DNA from: Fremontodendron californicum
Taxonomy: Eukaryota > Streptophyta > Magnoliopsida > Malvales > Malvaceae
DNA length: 64,000 bases
Assembly: GCA_030761205.1 (NCBI GenBank)
Contig: JAULJL010000001.1
Span: forward strand, 41,705,645 to 41,769,644
Reading direction: 5' to 3'
Shown here: piece by piece, positions 1 to 10,201 of the stretch
Position numbering within the stretch: position 1 is the stretch's first letter
How the letters are laid out: the number at the start of each line of letters is the position of its first letter
The notes under the pieces: generated by a model
The model's input: the letters and a program-made list of their open reading frames with translations, nothing else
What the model was told of the DNA's origin: nothing
The model's database searches: none
Made by a program: the position numbers and the translations under genes

Positions 1-790
1 TTAAAACTTCCAAAAATTCTAAAATAAATACTTGAGACTCAGGACATGTAAAACTACACGAAAACAAATCGGCTTAATTTTCTGATCAAAGATGAATTCC
101 CAGAAAAATCATAGATGTACGAGTTTTTGGAGGAGAAAAAACTGCTTTGTTTTTCTTTAAATTCCATTCTGACTCCACTGTCCAGTTTTAATCCACGATT
201 TTTTACCCTATTTTTAAAAATTCCAAAAATTCTAAAAAAATTACTGGAGACTCAGAACATGTAAAACTACACGATAAAAAATCGGCTTAATTTTATGATC
301 AAAGATGAATTCCCAGAAAAATCAGAGATGTACGAGTTTTTTGAGGAGAAAAAACTGCTTTGTTTTTCTTTAAATTCAATTCTGACTCCACTGTCCAGTT
401 TTAATCCACGATTTTTTACCCTATTTTTAAAAATTCCAAAAATTCTAAAAAAATTACTGGAGACTCAGAACATGTAAAAATACACGATAAAAAATCGGCT
501 TAATTTTATGATCAAAGATGAATTCCCAGAAAAATCAGAGATGTACGAGTTTTTTGAGGAGAAAAAACTGCTTTGTTTTTCTTTAAATTCAATTCTGACT
601 CCACTGTCCAGTTTTAATCCACGATTTTTTACCCTATTTTTAAAAATTCCAAAAATTCTAAAAAAATTACTGGAGACTCAGGACATGTAAAACTACACGA
701 TAAAAAATCGGCTTAATTTTATGATCAAAGATGAATTCCCAGAAAAATCAGAGATGTACGAGTTTTTGGAGGAAAAAAAAAAAACTGCTT
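1..790. repeat. 213-bp tandem repeat array, about 3.7 units
   Basis: The anchor GATCAAAGATGAATTCCCAG begins at 84, 297, 510 and 723, an exact 213-bp period. Units are nearly identical and differ by a few substitutions. The array runs off the left edge and decays near 780 in an A-run. Two units contain matching 60-codon open frames, but these are a by-product of the repeat and are not taken as genes. Confidence 0.95.
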
Positions 791-2073
791 TGCTAGCACA
801 TTTTTTGTCTTTGATAAAATCATTTAAAAATCAAAGTAAAAATATTTGAAACTCATAAAATGATTTCCAAACAATAGCTAAGACTTTTTTAAAGTTAGAT
901 AAAAATTGTCTAAGTAAAAAAAAATCACAAAGGTAGAATAATCAACTTGACAAACTTAATTTTCCACAAGTGTGCTCAAGAGAGCATGACTTTGAACCAT
1001 CAATTGGCTCAAGTCATTATTCAAGTGGTATGAATATGAAATGCATGAAATAATGCAGCAAACATAATGCATGGATCTAAACCTAAATGTAAGGAAAATG
1101 CATGACATAAATAATATGGCCTAGACCTAACATGAACTTGCATGGCATTTAATGTAACCTAGACCTAAAACATGCATGGCATTTTTACAAACACAAGGCA
1201 TGCTTAATTCAAAAATCCAACCAAATATCATGCAAATGCAAAAACCTAACAACTAGCATGACAAAAAATGCAACACACAATGCAAAACACATGGAGTAGC
1301 CAAATGGCCTCAAGCTCCAACAAGCATGGCATTTTCTCAAACACTTGGCATACTAGCATGAAAAACTAAGTCATAACACAAAAATCACACAAGCATTTTC
1401 ACAAACACCTAATATACTAAGTCTAAAACATGCTCACTAAGATATAAAACAAGAATCATGCAAAGAATCACACAAGCATTTTCACAAACACTTAATATGC
1501 TAACTCAAAAACATGCTCAAATTTAAACAACATGAAAACAGAAAATTAAAAATGCAAAAACATGAAATCTAAGACATAAATGGCAACAAATAAAGCAACC
1601 AAATTAAATATAACTTAAGAACATGAAATAACATAACATTTAAAACATCAAAAACAAGAAAATAGCATAAACAATATGGTAAAATGAATCAACACAACAA
1701 CTTAAAATAAATAATGTAGGCCATTTGGCCATGGTGAGTTTATTGTAAAAACAAAATGTAAATAAAATATACTTAAGAAAGGAAATGAAGGAAGAACAAA
1801 AAAAACATTATTCTAAAATGAAAACTCACCAAGTAGAGATTAAAATAGCAAAAAACAAGAATATAAAATGAAAGTGCAAGAGTTGGTGCTCAAGAGCAAC
1901 CTCAAGAAGCTAATATTTCAAGCTTTTCTCTTCAAACTTTCCTTTTTTTTTCTAAACTTTTCTTTTTTTGCTCTCAACCAAGAAGATAAAAACTAAGAAA
2001 AACTAAGAGAAATAAGCCAAAATGGAAAAGAAAAAAACCAAAATGTGCCTCTCTAAGGTTGGCCTTAATGATG

Positions 2074-2081
2074 TTTATATA
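2074..2081 (-). promoter_or_regulatory. TATA box of the minus-strand LTR
   Basis: The minus strand reads GCTATATAAACATC. It lies inside the LTR-like stretch, and downstream of it (lower coordinates) is a pyrimidine/A-rich leader-like segment. It is placed as expected for a U3/R boundary in a minus-oriented element. Confidence 0.45.
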
Positions 2082-2589
2082 GCCTCAAAGATGTTGTCAT
2101 TTTTGTGTAACCTATTTTCCATCAAATGGCTAATAATTCAAGATGAAAAGTCATGAAATTACCACCCTTAGATTAGCATCTCAGCCCTCTCTATGTAAAA
2201 ATAATGTTGACATCTTTCTTAACCTATGTGGTTTACTCACCATGGCTTGATCAAAGAGAATGGTTAACTAACTCTTGATTTTTAACCACTTGATTAAAAA
2301 AAAAATAATTAGAAGCTTCCTCCTTTCCTTGGGCTTGGGCATTCCAGCACTTCTCTTTTCCAGCCCAACTCTGATTTTTTGAAGGGCCAAAAAAAGCCCT
2401 TTTCGGTTGCTTGGGTGAAATGACCATTTTGCCCCCCGGATGCAAGTAAATATCAAACGGACTCCAAATTCAATTTTTATTTTTTTAATACTTCCAAAAT
2501 AATAAAATATTGAGTTCTGGAAGTTTTCAAAATTATCCGAGTCCGTTTTCTATTTATTTGGATTTTCTCTTCCCAAAAATGCCCTTTTA

Positions 2590-3050
2590 TGCCCCTACAT
2601 TTTACCATTTTTTAAACGAGCTCCAAATCAAGATTTTCCTTCACCAATCTCTTCAAAATAATTAAAAAGTGTGATCTGGAAGTTTTCATAATTTTTGGAG
2701 CTCATTTGGTATTTTTTCGGGATTTATCGGCTTGAATTACTGCATAGGAGGCTCGGGATTTGGCCATTTTGCAAACGAACTCGGAATCAAGATTTTCTTT
2801 CGCCAATCTCTTCCAAATAATTTAAAAATGAGATTTTCCAAATTTCAGAATTTTTGGAGTCCATTTGCTATTTTTCCGGGATTTTCCTTTTTGAATTACT
2901 CTATAAGAAGCCCGGGATTTGGCCATTTTGCAAACGAACTCGGAATCAAGATTTTCTTTCGCCAATCTCCTTCAAATGATTTAAGAATGAGATTGACAAA
3001 TTTTCCATAATTTTCGGAGTCCATTTGCTATTTTTCCCAAATTTTTCCAA
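2590..3050. repeat. 159-bp imperfect tandem repeat
   Basis: The block beginning TTGAATTACT occurs at 2732 and again at 2891. Each copy is followed by a well-conserved stretch containing GGGATTTGGCCATTTTGCAA and then TCTTTCGCCAATCTC. A more diverged third copy is visible near 2590-2690. It lies within the LTR-like stretch. Confidence 0.85.
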
Positions 3051-3510
3051 TTTTGCCCTTTTACCTCCGAAACCCGGTTTTGCTCAAAACAAATCCGATT
3101 TTCAGATTTTCTTCAATCTGAGCCTTGGGCCATCCTTTTTAACCATTATTCATCCATTGAGGGATTTGGTCTTACCAAGTCGGGCCATTTCTGTGATTCT
3201 TCCCGATTTCACCGAAATCCACTAAAAACTCTAATTCTCGGTTTTCTCCCGGATTGACTTTTCTTTCGGTTTTTCTTGCAAGTGACTTCTCCATTACCCG
3301 TAGTCAGTGCTTATCTTTCATTTGGAACCTTCAATTTCGACCAGTTTGATCGTTTAAGCACTTTTCCCCAAATTTCTCGGATTAGGGTTTCTTTTCTACT
3401 GAATCTCCAAATCCCAACTTCCGAACTCCATATCTTTCAATGTAGACCTCGGATTATCAAAATTCTTTCGCCATTTTTCAATTGAACTCAAAATCTTGAT
3501 TGTGAAAGTG

Positions 3511-3599
3511 GGTTGACTTTTTCAATAGTTGACTTTTTCGGGGTTGACTTTTTCGGAGTTGACTTTTTCGGGGTTGACTTTTTCAAGTTTGACTTTTTG
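3511..3599. repeat. Short tandem repeat of GTTGACTTTTTC units
   Basis: Six consecutive 14-18-bp units share TTGACTTTTT, with variable spacers (CAATA, CGGGG, CGGAG, CGGGG, CAAG, GTG). Each unit has a TTGACT W-box core. It lies in the upstream part of the minus-oriented LTR. Confidence 0.9.
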
Positions 3600-3729
3600 T
3601 GCTCGCCCTCTTAAACTAAGTCTCGGAGTACCATCTGCAGGATGAAAACAGTCTTTTTATACTCGGAAACATCAATATGGGAAGAAAACATACCTGTTTT
3701 AGTGGTCCGGACAAAATTAGGTGTCTACA

Positions 3730-4390
3730 GAGATTGTGGGGCAAGTGGGCTAGCAGGCCGGCAAGCTGCGAGTCCCGTGTGGCTTATCGATGGCAATGAA
3801 CAAATGTGCTAGAGTTGGGACAACACACTTGAATATTGAGACATGAACATGATGTTGGGTGTCCATCATGTGTGAAACTAGCCAAGAACAAGGCTAGGAG
3901 CTTGGCCTAAAGAGTGGCATTTGTAGGCAACAAATTAAGCCTAGTGTGGCTTTTTGCTGGTGCCAGTCCAGCTATTGAGTTGTGCCTCAGGGTTCAAGGC
4001 ACGAGAGTTTCGAGGCGTGTATGCGGGCATGGTGTTGGGTTCTCACCATGCTAATATGCAAGATCCCAAGAGAAGTGGGGCTAAGATACCCTCATGTAGA
4101 CCTCAAGGGTCGGTGCTCGGGACCTTCATGCGGGAAAGGTGCTCGGGGCCTCTTGTAGGCGAGTGTGCCGGTTGCATAACGGGAGTTGGTGTCCTCCCTA
4201 GATGACTTGAGTATTGGGCGTGTGGCCTAGTAGGGCCGAGTCATGAAAGGCTCTCGAGTATGTGACTTAAGAGATCGTGTGTTGTCCATGCGAAAAATGA
4301 AATCGAGATAGGCTGACCTCGATTAGGAGTAGTCTTGGTGCCGCACGATCGTGCCGTTTCGGCTAGGGAAACGTGCGAATCGTGACACAG
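3730..4390. other. GC-richer repeat-like fragment without a gene
   Basis: Base composition changes abruptly after the LTR edge, with runs such as GGGGCAAGTGGGCTAGCAGG, and returns to AT-rich after about 4390. A near-repeat of 'catgatgttgggtgtccatcatg' and 'catggtgttgggttctcaccatg' occurs near 3848 and 4027. The longest open frame (3954-4205) has no recognisable domain. It is probably a remnant of another retroelement; no gene is claimed. Confidence 0.45.
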
Positions 4391-5883
4391 AGGCAAAGGC
4401 AGAGGGCATCTCTATTTTTTTATATTGAAGTTTGGAATATTACGAAAGCAAAGAGTAATGCTAAGAAGAAGGCGAAAGAGAAATGGAAGAAGAACAGGCT
4501 TTAAATCCCATCACGTAGTTCGATGGATCCTTTACCTTATATCTGCTAGAGAGTCGTAGTACTAGAAAAATGATGGGATTCGAAATAGCAGGCTGTGTTG
4601 GTTTTGCTGATATTAAACGACAGACGGAAAGCTACAAAATGAAACCAAAAAAAAAAAAAAAAGAGGACGCTCGTTTGACGTGAAGTGAAACCACCACCAC
4701 CTTCCTTTCTGTTCTTTTCTTCTTCTCCTTTATTTTTTTTTTTTTTAATATTCATGCATCAGAAAAACAAGGTTTCTACTCTGACTATGTTACCCATCAC
4801 CAAATTCCCTAAATTACATCATTTTCTTACATTTATTATTACTTGCACAAACAAAGTAACCATTAATTTAATTATCAGTTTCATGATCTGTAAAAGATGC
4901 AAAAGGGGAAATTGCGTTTTTGGGTATATTAGAATAGGTAGTAGCAGTAGTAATGAATTACACCGAATCAAGTTTAAGCAGTAAAAGATTCAAACTCGAA
5001 ATTCGATTCAAGATTAAATTTTATTTTTTAAATTTAAATTTCATTTAAGATAAAATTTGAACTAATCAAACTCATTTGATTAGGTTAGTTTATTTAATAA
5101 AAAACGAATTCGATTTTTATATTCAATTTTAATTTTGATTATTTGTGTTCAAACTCGAGTATTAATTGAAAATTTTTTCAATACTATTTAAAAGTAAAAA
5201 ATTCGATTAAATTCGTAAACTACTCTCGAGTTGGACTTTAAGATACTCGAATTTAACTCGTTTAATAACTCAAACTATTTAAGCTCAAACTCGACTCAAC
5301 AATAACAATACTAAATTCAAACTTTTTAAACCGAATTCAAATAATTTACAAATATAAATATTTCATTTACACTTTAACTACTACTATGCTCTTAAGGAAC
5401 TAAAAAAGAGAAGGGAGGAAAATGGGGGAAGGGAAGGGGTTTCGTTGTCAATTCCAAAGGCAGACTGCACCCATCCCCTTGTGCCTGATTTTAAGTGGGT
5501 GTGGGCGGGATGAATTGTCAGAGAAGAGAGAGATAGAGAGAAAAGGAGGAGAGAGTCACGGGTTTGTCTTAAAAGGCCCTTTTTTTTTTTCACAGTCCTA
5601 GACAGACAGACAGACACATATTCTCTCTCACTACATAACCGAGGAGGGAAACAAAAATAATAGTAACTAAATAATACCCACAAAAAAAAAAAAAAAAAAC
5701 CACATCAATATTGCAAATACAATAAACCCCAAACATTTTTATCCCATCCAAGAATCACACACGCCTCAACTATATGTCCTGATCTCCTTCTCCAAAACCC
5801 CTCTATTTTCCCTCTCCCTTTTCTCTCCCACTCTTTCATTAAGTCACTATAGTAGGTCCAGCAGTTCTTGGTTTGATCTTTCA
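4391..5883. other. Upstream and leader region of HSFB4
   Basis: About 1.5 kb of AT-rich DNA. The part from roughly 4980 to 5345 is dense in ACTCGA/TCGAAT motifs in both orientations and looks like a degenerate foldback element. From about 5700 to 5883 the DNA is pyrimidine-rich and leader-like, and contains a minimal upstream ATG-TCC-TGA at 5774-5782. No coding gene is seen. Confidence 0.5.
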
Positions 5884-7060
5884 ATGGCTCTGATGCTTGA
5901 CAATAATTGTGAAGGGATATTACTATCACTAGACTCCCACAGATCAGTTCCAGCACCATTCCTCACTAAAACCTACCAACTAGTAGATGATCCCGCCACT
6001 GACCACATAGTTTCATGGGGTGAAGATGACACTACTTTCGTTGTTTGGAGACCTCCTGAGTTTGCTCGTGATCTACTTCCTAATTACTTCAAGCACAACA
6101 ATTTCTCTAGCTTTGTCAGACAGCTTAACACTTATGTATAAAAAAACTCAACCTTTATCTCTTGTAAGAAATCTTTTGCCTTTTTAGTTGTTGTACTGAT
6201 CTGGGTTTTTTGCTTTTGCTTTTGTTAAATGAAACTAGGGTTTCAGGAAGATTGTACCAGACAGGTGGGAATTTGCGAACGAGTTCTTCAAGAAAGGAGA
6301 AAAACACTTGCTTTGTGAGATTCACAGAAGAAAAACTGCGCAGCCACAAGTGGGGATAAACCATCATCACCACCCACATTCTCCTTTTGTTAATGCCCCT
6401 AGTTTCTTTCCATTTCCAAGCCGCGTCAGCATCTCTCCAGCTGACTCAGATGAATTACAAGCCAACTGGTCTGACTCACCACCACTTTCTTCACCAACAG
6501 GAGGCACTGGAGTCTCAGTTATTGGTGGTGGCGGCGGGGGTGGAGGCTATAACAGCTCGGTCACAGCTTTATCAGAGGACAATGAGAGGCTAAGAAGAAG
6601 CAACAATTTGCTTATGTCTGAACTTTCCCATATGAGAAAGCTTTACAATGATATTATCTATTTTGTTCAAAACCATGTTAAGCCTGTCACTCCTAGCAAT
6701 TCATACTCTCCTTCTTTGCTTCTTTGTGGCCCTCCTTCATCTGCTGCTCCTTCAGTTGTTAATACCAATATTTCATTATTGCAAAAGCCTTTGAACCAGC
6801 TTCTTGGGTATTATCCAAATAGTCCAAAGCCCCAAGTTCAGGTTTTGAACTCTCCAACTGCTACATCCCAGAACTTCTTGACGATTCTTGAAGAACCAAG
6901 CAGCAACATTTGCAAAACCAAGCTCTTTGGTGTGCCTTTACTATCCAAGAAGAGGTTGCACCCGGAGTATGGTGCAGCTAACATGGAGACTAACAAGGCA
7001 CGTTTGGTCTTCGAAAAAGACGATATAGGGTTGAATCTTATGCCTCCTTCTACATGTTAG
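5884..7060 (+). CDS. HSFB4: Heat shock factor class B-4 (SCHIZORIZA type)
   Basis: Nuclear DNA-binding protein of the plant HSF class B, which acts mainly as a repressor. The Arabidopsis orthologue, SCHIZORIZA, sets root ground-tissue and stem-cell fate. Two exons, 5884-6135 and 6239-7060, are separated by a 103-bp phase-0 intron inside the DNA-binding domain, the classic HSF intron position. The product is 357 residues, near the Arabidopsis length. Residues 22-115 form the winged-helix DNA-binding domain ([12 protein letters not shown] to LLCEIHRRK). The HR-A/B heptad coiled coil lies at about 194-231 without the class A insertion. KLFGVPL at 312-318 is the class B repressor motif, followed by basic SKKR at 320-323, a likely nuclear signal. 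An eight-glycine run sits at 180-187. The start is the first ATG with homology. Confidence 0.96.
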
Positions 7061-9933
7061 TTCCCCATATCCATTCAAGAATATTCTAGCTTCCTTTTTG
7101 AACTTCTTTTTTCTTTTCTTCTTTTTTTTTTTTTTTAGTTTTTGTTTGATTGTCTTTGTTTATCTCTTAGAGTCTGCGTGGGGAGTGTGGGTGTTTGTGA
7201 CTGTGTATATAATTTTAGTGCCCGCTAATATTTTGTTCCCCCTAGCCACATCAATGCAGGTGGGTTTTGGTTAGAGTGAAGATGCAAAGCAAGTTCAAAA
7301 TCTCAACACCATTAATCTTTTTCTTTGATGTTTCTTCAGTTTTCCATTGGTGCAATTTATTGCTCATACTCTTCTTTTTCCCTTTTCCCTTTATTCATTA
7401 TTCTGATGTCTGTATGTTCCAGATACATATATATACTTGCATTAATGAAGGAGAGAGAAGGGAGACAGACAGAGTCCTTATGACTTTCCTTTCAGTTTCA
7501 ATTTGAGGAAAGAAAAAAAAAAAGATGAGGAAGTCTCTGGCCATAGCTGCCTCATTGACAATTTCTCTAGGGCTTTCTCTAATTAGTCCATTAATGGATG
7601 ATACGTACAGCCATGCTTTGATACCCTCATCTAAATTCAAAACCCGATACAAAAAGATAATTTACTATAAAAATTGGGGTGGAGCAGCTAATTATCAGTG
7701 TAATTATGACTATATATATTATCTAAAAAGAAGGTTATCATATTGTTCGATGAAGGTTCTAATCTCCATTATCATTTCTTGTTCCTATGAACTGTCAATC
7801 AAGCAAACAAAAAAAAGGAATCCTGGGTTTGAAATTAAAGAATTAGATAGAAGGTAAACGGAAAAAAAAGAAATCCAAAAGAGTGAGTTATTCGATGAAA
7901 GCGAAATATAAGAGAAACTGACTAAAAATGTTGTTTGAAATGTTCTATCAAGGCTTCTATACTTCTTCTGAGGACCAGAAACCTTTGTCTTTTCCTACTT
8001 TAAGTATCTGATCAACATCTTCAACACCCATCTTTGGATCCCTCTCTTTTTTCACTAATTCCAATCTCTCTTTCCTCTTCTTCCAGGACAAAAAAAAAAA
8101 ACCATAAAAAGATCAGAGAGAAGATAGATAGTCGACCCTTAAGACAGACCCCCCTTGACTGGTAGCTAAACAATGGCATCCCCTTCCCAAAAACCCCATT
8201 TCTCTTTTATGGCTTTTATTTATCACTTTGTCCAAAGTCCCTATACAAGTAAAGTTTAACATAAAGTTTGACTAGGCATTTCAACAGGTTCTTTGCTTTT
8301 TCTTGAATCCGGTTCTTCTGATTATTTTCATGCAGTTATTAATTACCCAAGACAGAGAAAACTATTTGAGACAGTGATGAAAGTAAGTTAAGAAACATCT
8401 ATTTAAGTCCCCCGGCCCTGAGAGACATAAAAGTCTAAATATATAATTCAAATATCTTTGTCGTGCCCATGATTTCTTTTTCATCTCATGCCCAAATAAA
8501 TAAATATAAATATAAAACCCTAACCCTAATAAACCTAGTTGGAGTTATTGGGGTATGGCACGTGACCTAGAAAGTTGCAAGTATAATGTAAAAAGATACG
8601 AATAATGAACTCGAAACTTATTTCAATGGTTCACGATATTATTATAACTCTGGCCGAAGAAAAATTTGAAAAAAAAAAAAAAACTACTAGAATAAGTACT
8701 ACTATAACTCATGGGTGATGGGTTTTAAAAGTGGATACGGATCATCCGGTAAAGATGCTTTAAGAGGAAGGTGGGGTTCAAATTTTTTTTTCATGTTGCT
8801 TAACAGCTTGGACCAAGAAATTATTCCTCTCTTTTGGTTTTTTGAAAGTTTGAAAAAAAAAAGAAAAAGAGGTGAGAGAAATTGGATTTTTATAAAAAAG
8901 ACATAAGTTTGATCTTCTCTTCTTCTTGTTTTGCCCTTTTGAAATCCATTTTGTTGACATCTATTATCTTCCTTTGCATTTCTTTTGGTCCAACACTTTA
9001 TTGACAATTTACCAAAAGACTATAAAATAACACAATACATAAAAAGTGTGCGTATAGAGAGGATTAAAGAGGAGTTAAGGCTGCAATGATTCATGTGTCC
9101 CATTTGTTTTTCTTCCTACTTTTCTTCTCCATCCAAATAATGTATTACTCATGAAATGAAACTATATAGTACTCCTAGACTCCCTTGACACCAAATCAAT
9201 TTGAGTTTACATATATCAATAAATTACGACTTGATATGATATGATATTGAATTACACAATCAGGGATAAATTTTTTTTATTCTCATTCATTCCATCCATT
9301 TCGAAATTTGAATTCGAGACGTTTAAAAGAAAATCTTTAAGTTTTACCCTTGGGGGTAATGAATTGGTTAGAATGAATCTAATTTTGAAGTCATTGGTTA
9401 AATCGAGATGGTGAAAATGAGGGTATCGTAATTTGTTTTAGCCTGCCTGAACCCTTATTCTCAATGAGAATCCATGAATAATTTACAATGTAACAACAAA
9501 CTACAAACTAATTAAATACGTGATTGATTAAAAACTTTGTCAGTAAAAAGAAAGAAAAGAAAAAACTATATAGAACAAAGCCTGGAATACATTAGAGTGC
9601 GCCAATGCACATGGCTAAGCAAGCACACAAGCCCACGTATAGAATAAGATATGTAAGCTGAAATATATATAGATAAATCCCAAACTTTGTCCCTTGTGGT
9701 TCACTGGATCTAGAGCATAGCCATCCCCACATGACAAAGGAATAGGATATCTCCTTTAGGGTCGACTGAGAAAGAAAAATATAAAACTTTTAATATTTGT
9801 TTAGATATCTGATTTGATTAATTTAAGTGCCTTTGGGTGGAACGATGGCAGCAAATTAATCAAGCTTTAATTTAGGATTCATTGGTTTACTTTTAAGTTA
9901 ACTATCTGTCTGTGTTTAAGAGAGCGAGCTTTC
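7061..9933. other. Intergenic, HSFB4 3' region and spacer
   Basis: A T-rich tract follows the HSFB4 stop and probably belongs to its 3' UTR. The rest is AT-rich DNA with short purine or pyrimidine runs. A 110-codon open frame at 7525-7857 begins like a signal peptide but lacks any recognisable family and dissolves into AT-rich sequence. A short AACCCTAACCCTAA at 8517-8530 is not a telomeric array. Nothing else is supportable. Confidence 0.5.
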
Positions 9934-9934
9934 A

Positions 9935-9967
9935 GGCCCATTTAGGCATCAAACCTTATTGGGCCCA
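9935..9967. promoter_or_regulatory. Site II motifs upstream of RID3
   Basis: GGCCCA at 9935-9940 and a GGGCCC palindrome with TGGGCC at 9960-9965 and GGCCCA at 9962-9967. TGGGCY site II elements are bound by TCP factors and are typical of plant ribosome-biogenesis and proliferation genes. Confidence 0.6.
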
Positions 9968-10096
9968 AGAAGGGAAAAAAAGTAAATAAAAAGGGAAAAA
10001 GGAAAGACAGACAGACAGACAGAGATGAAACGAGGTCGTTTCAAATCCGGACAATTCACTTTGTCGCTTTCCTTTTGCCAGCCTCCCCAGTAACTA

Positions 10097-10105
10097 AAAC
10101 CCTAA
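10097..10105 (+). promoter_or_regulatory. Telo box (AAACCCTAA) upstream of RID3
   Basis: A perfect AAACCCTAA lies 97 bp before the RID3 start codon, near the presumed transcription start. Combined with site II motifs it is the usual promoter signature of plant translation and ribosome-assembly genes. No TATA box is evident. Confidence 0.65.
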
Positions 10106-10201
10106 CAAAACCTCCAGTATTATTGCTCGTCGTCCCGATTCAAACTAAAACCAAACCAAACTCCAAAGTAAAAAAAAAAGTTTAAAATTAATCAAATAAG
10201 A

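Larger units (their letters stand above)
1..3729 (-). mobile_element. LTR-retrotransposon-like stretch, minus orientation, partial
   Basis: Read on the minus strand, the right edge starts TGTAGACACC and continues into TAATTTTGT, the usual start of Tat/Ogre-type Ty3 LTRs. Further along the minus strand there is a TATA-type box (TATATAAA, 2074-2081). The stretch also has internal tandem repeats, which are common in LTRs of this lineage. No gag, protease, reverse transcriptase or integrase reading frame is visible, and the other end lies outside the window. So this is either one very long LTR plus untranslated region or a truncated copy. The lineage is inferred from the terminus alone. Confidence 0.5.

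Noticed and set aside
295..690. Two matching 60-codon open frames
   Set aside because: They are generated by the 213-bp tandem repeat and have no protein similarity that I recognise.
7525..7857. 110-codon frame with a hydrophobic start
   Set aside because: The first 25 residues look like a signal peptide, but the rest is AT-driven and matches no family; it overlaps the probable HSFB4 3' region.
8517..8530. Telomere-like CCCTAA units
   Set aside because: Only two or three units in AT-rich DNA, not an interstitial telomere.
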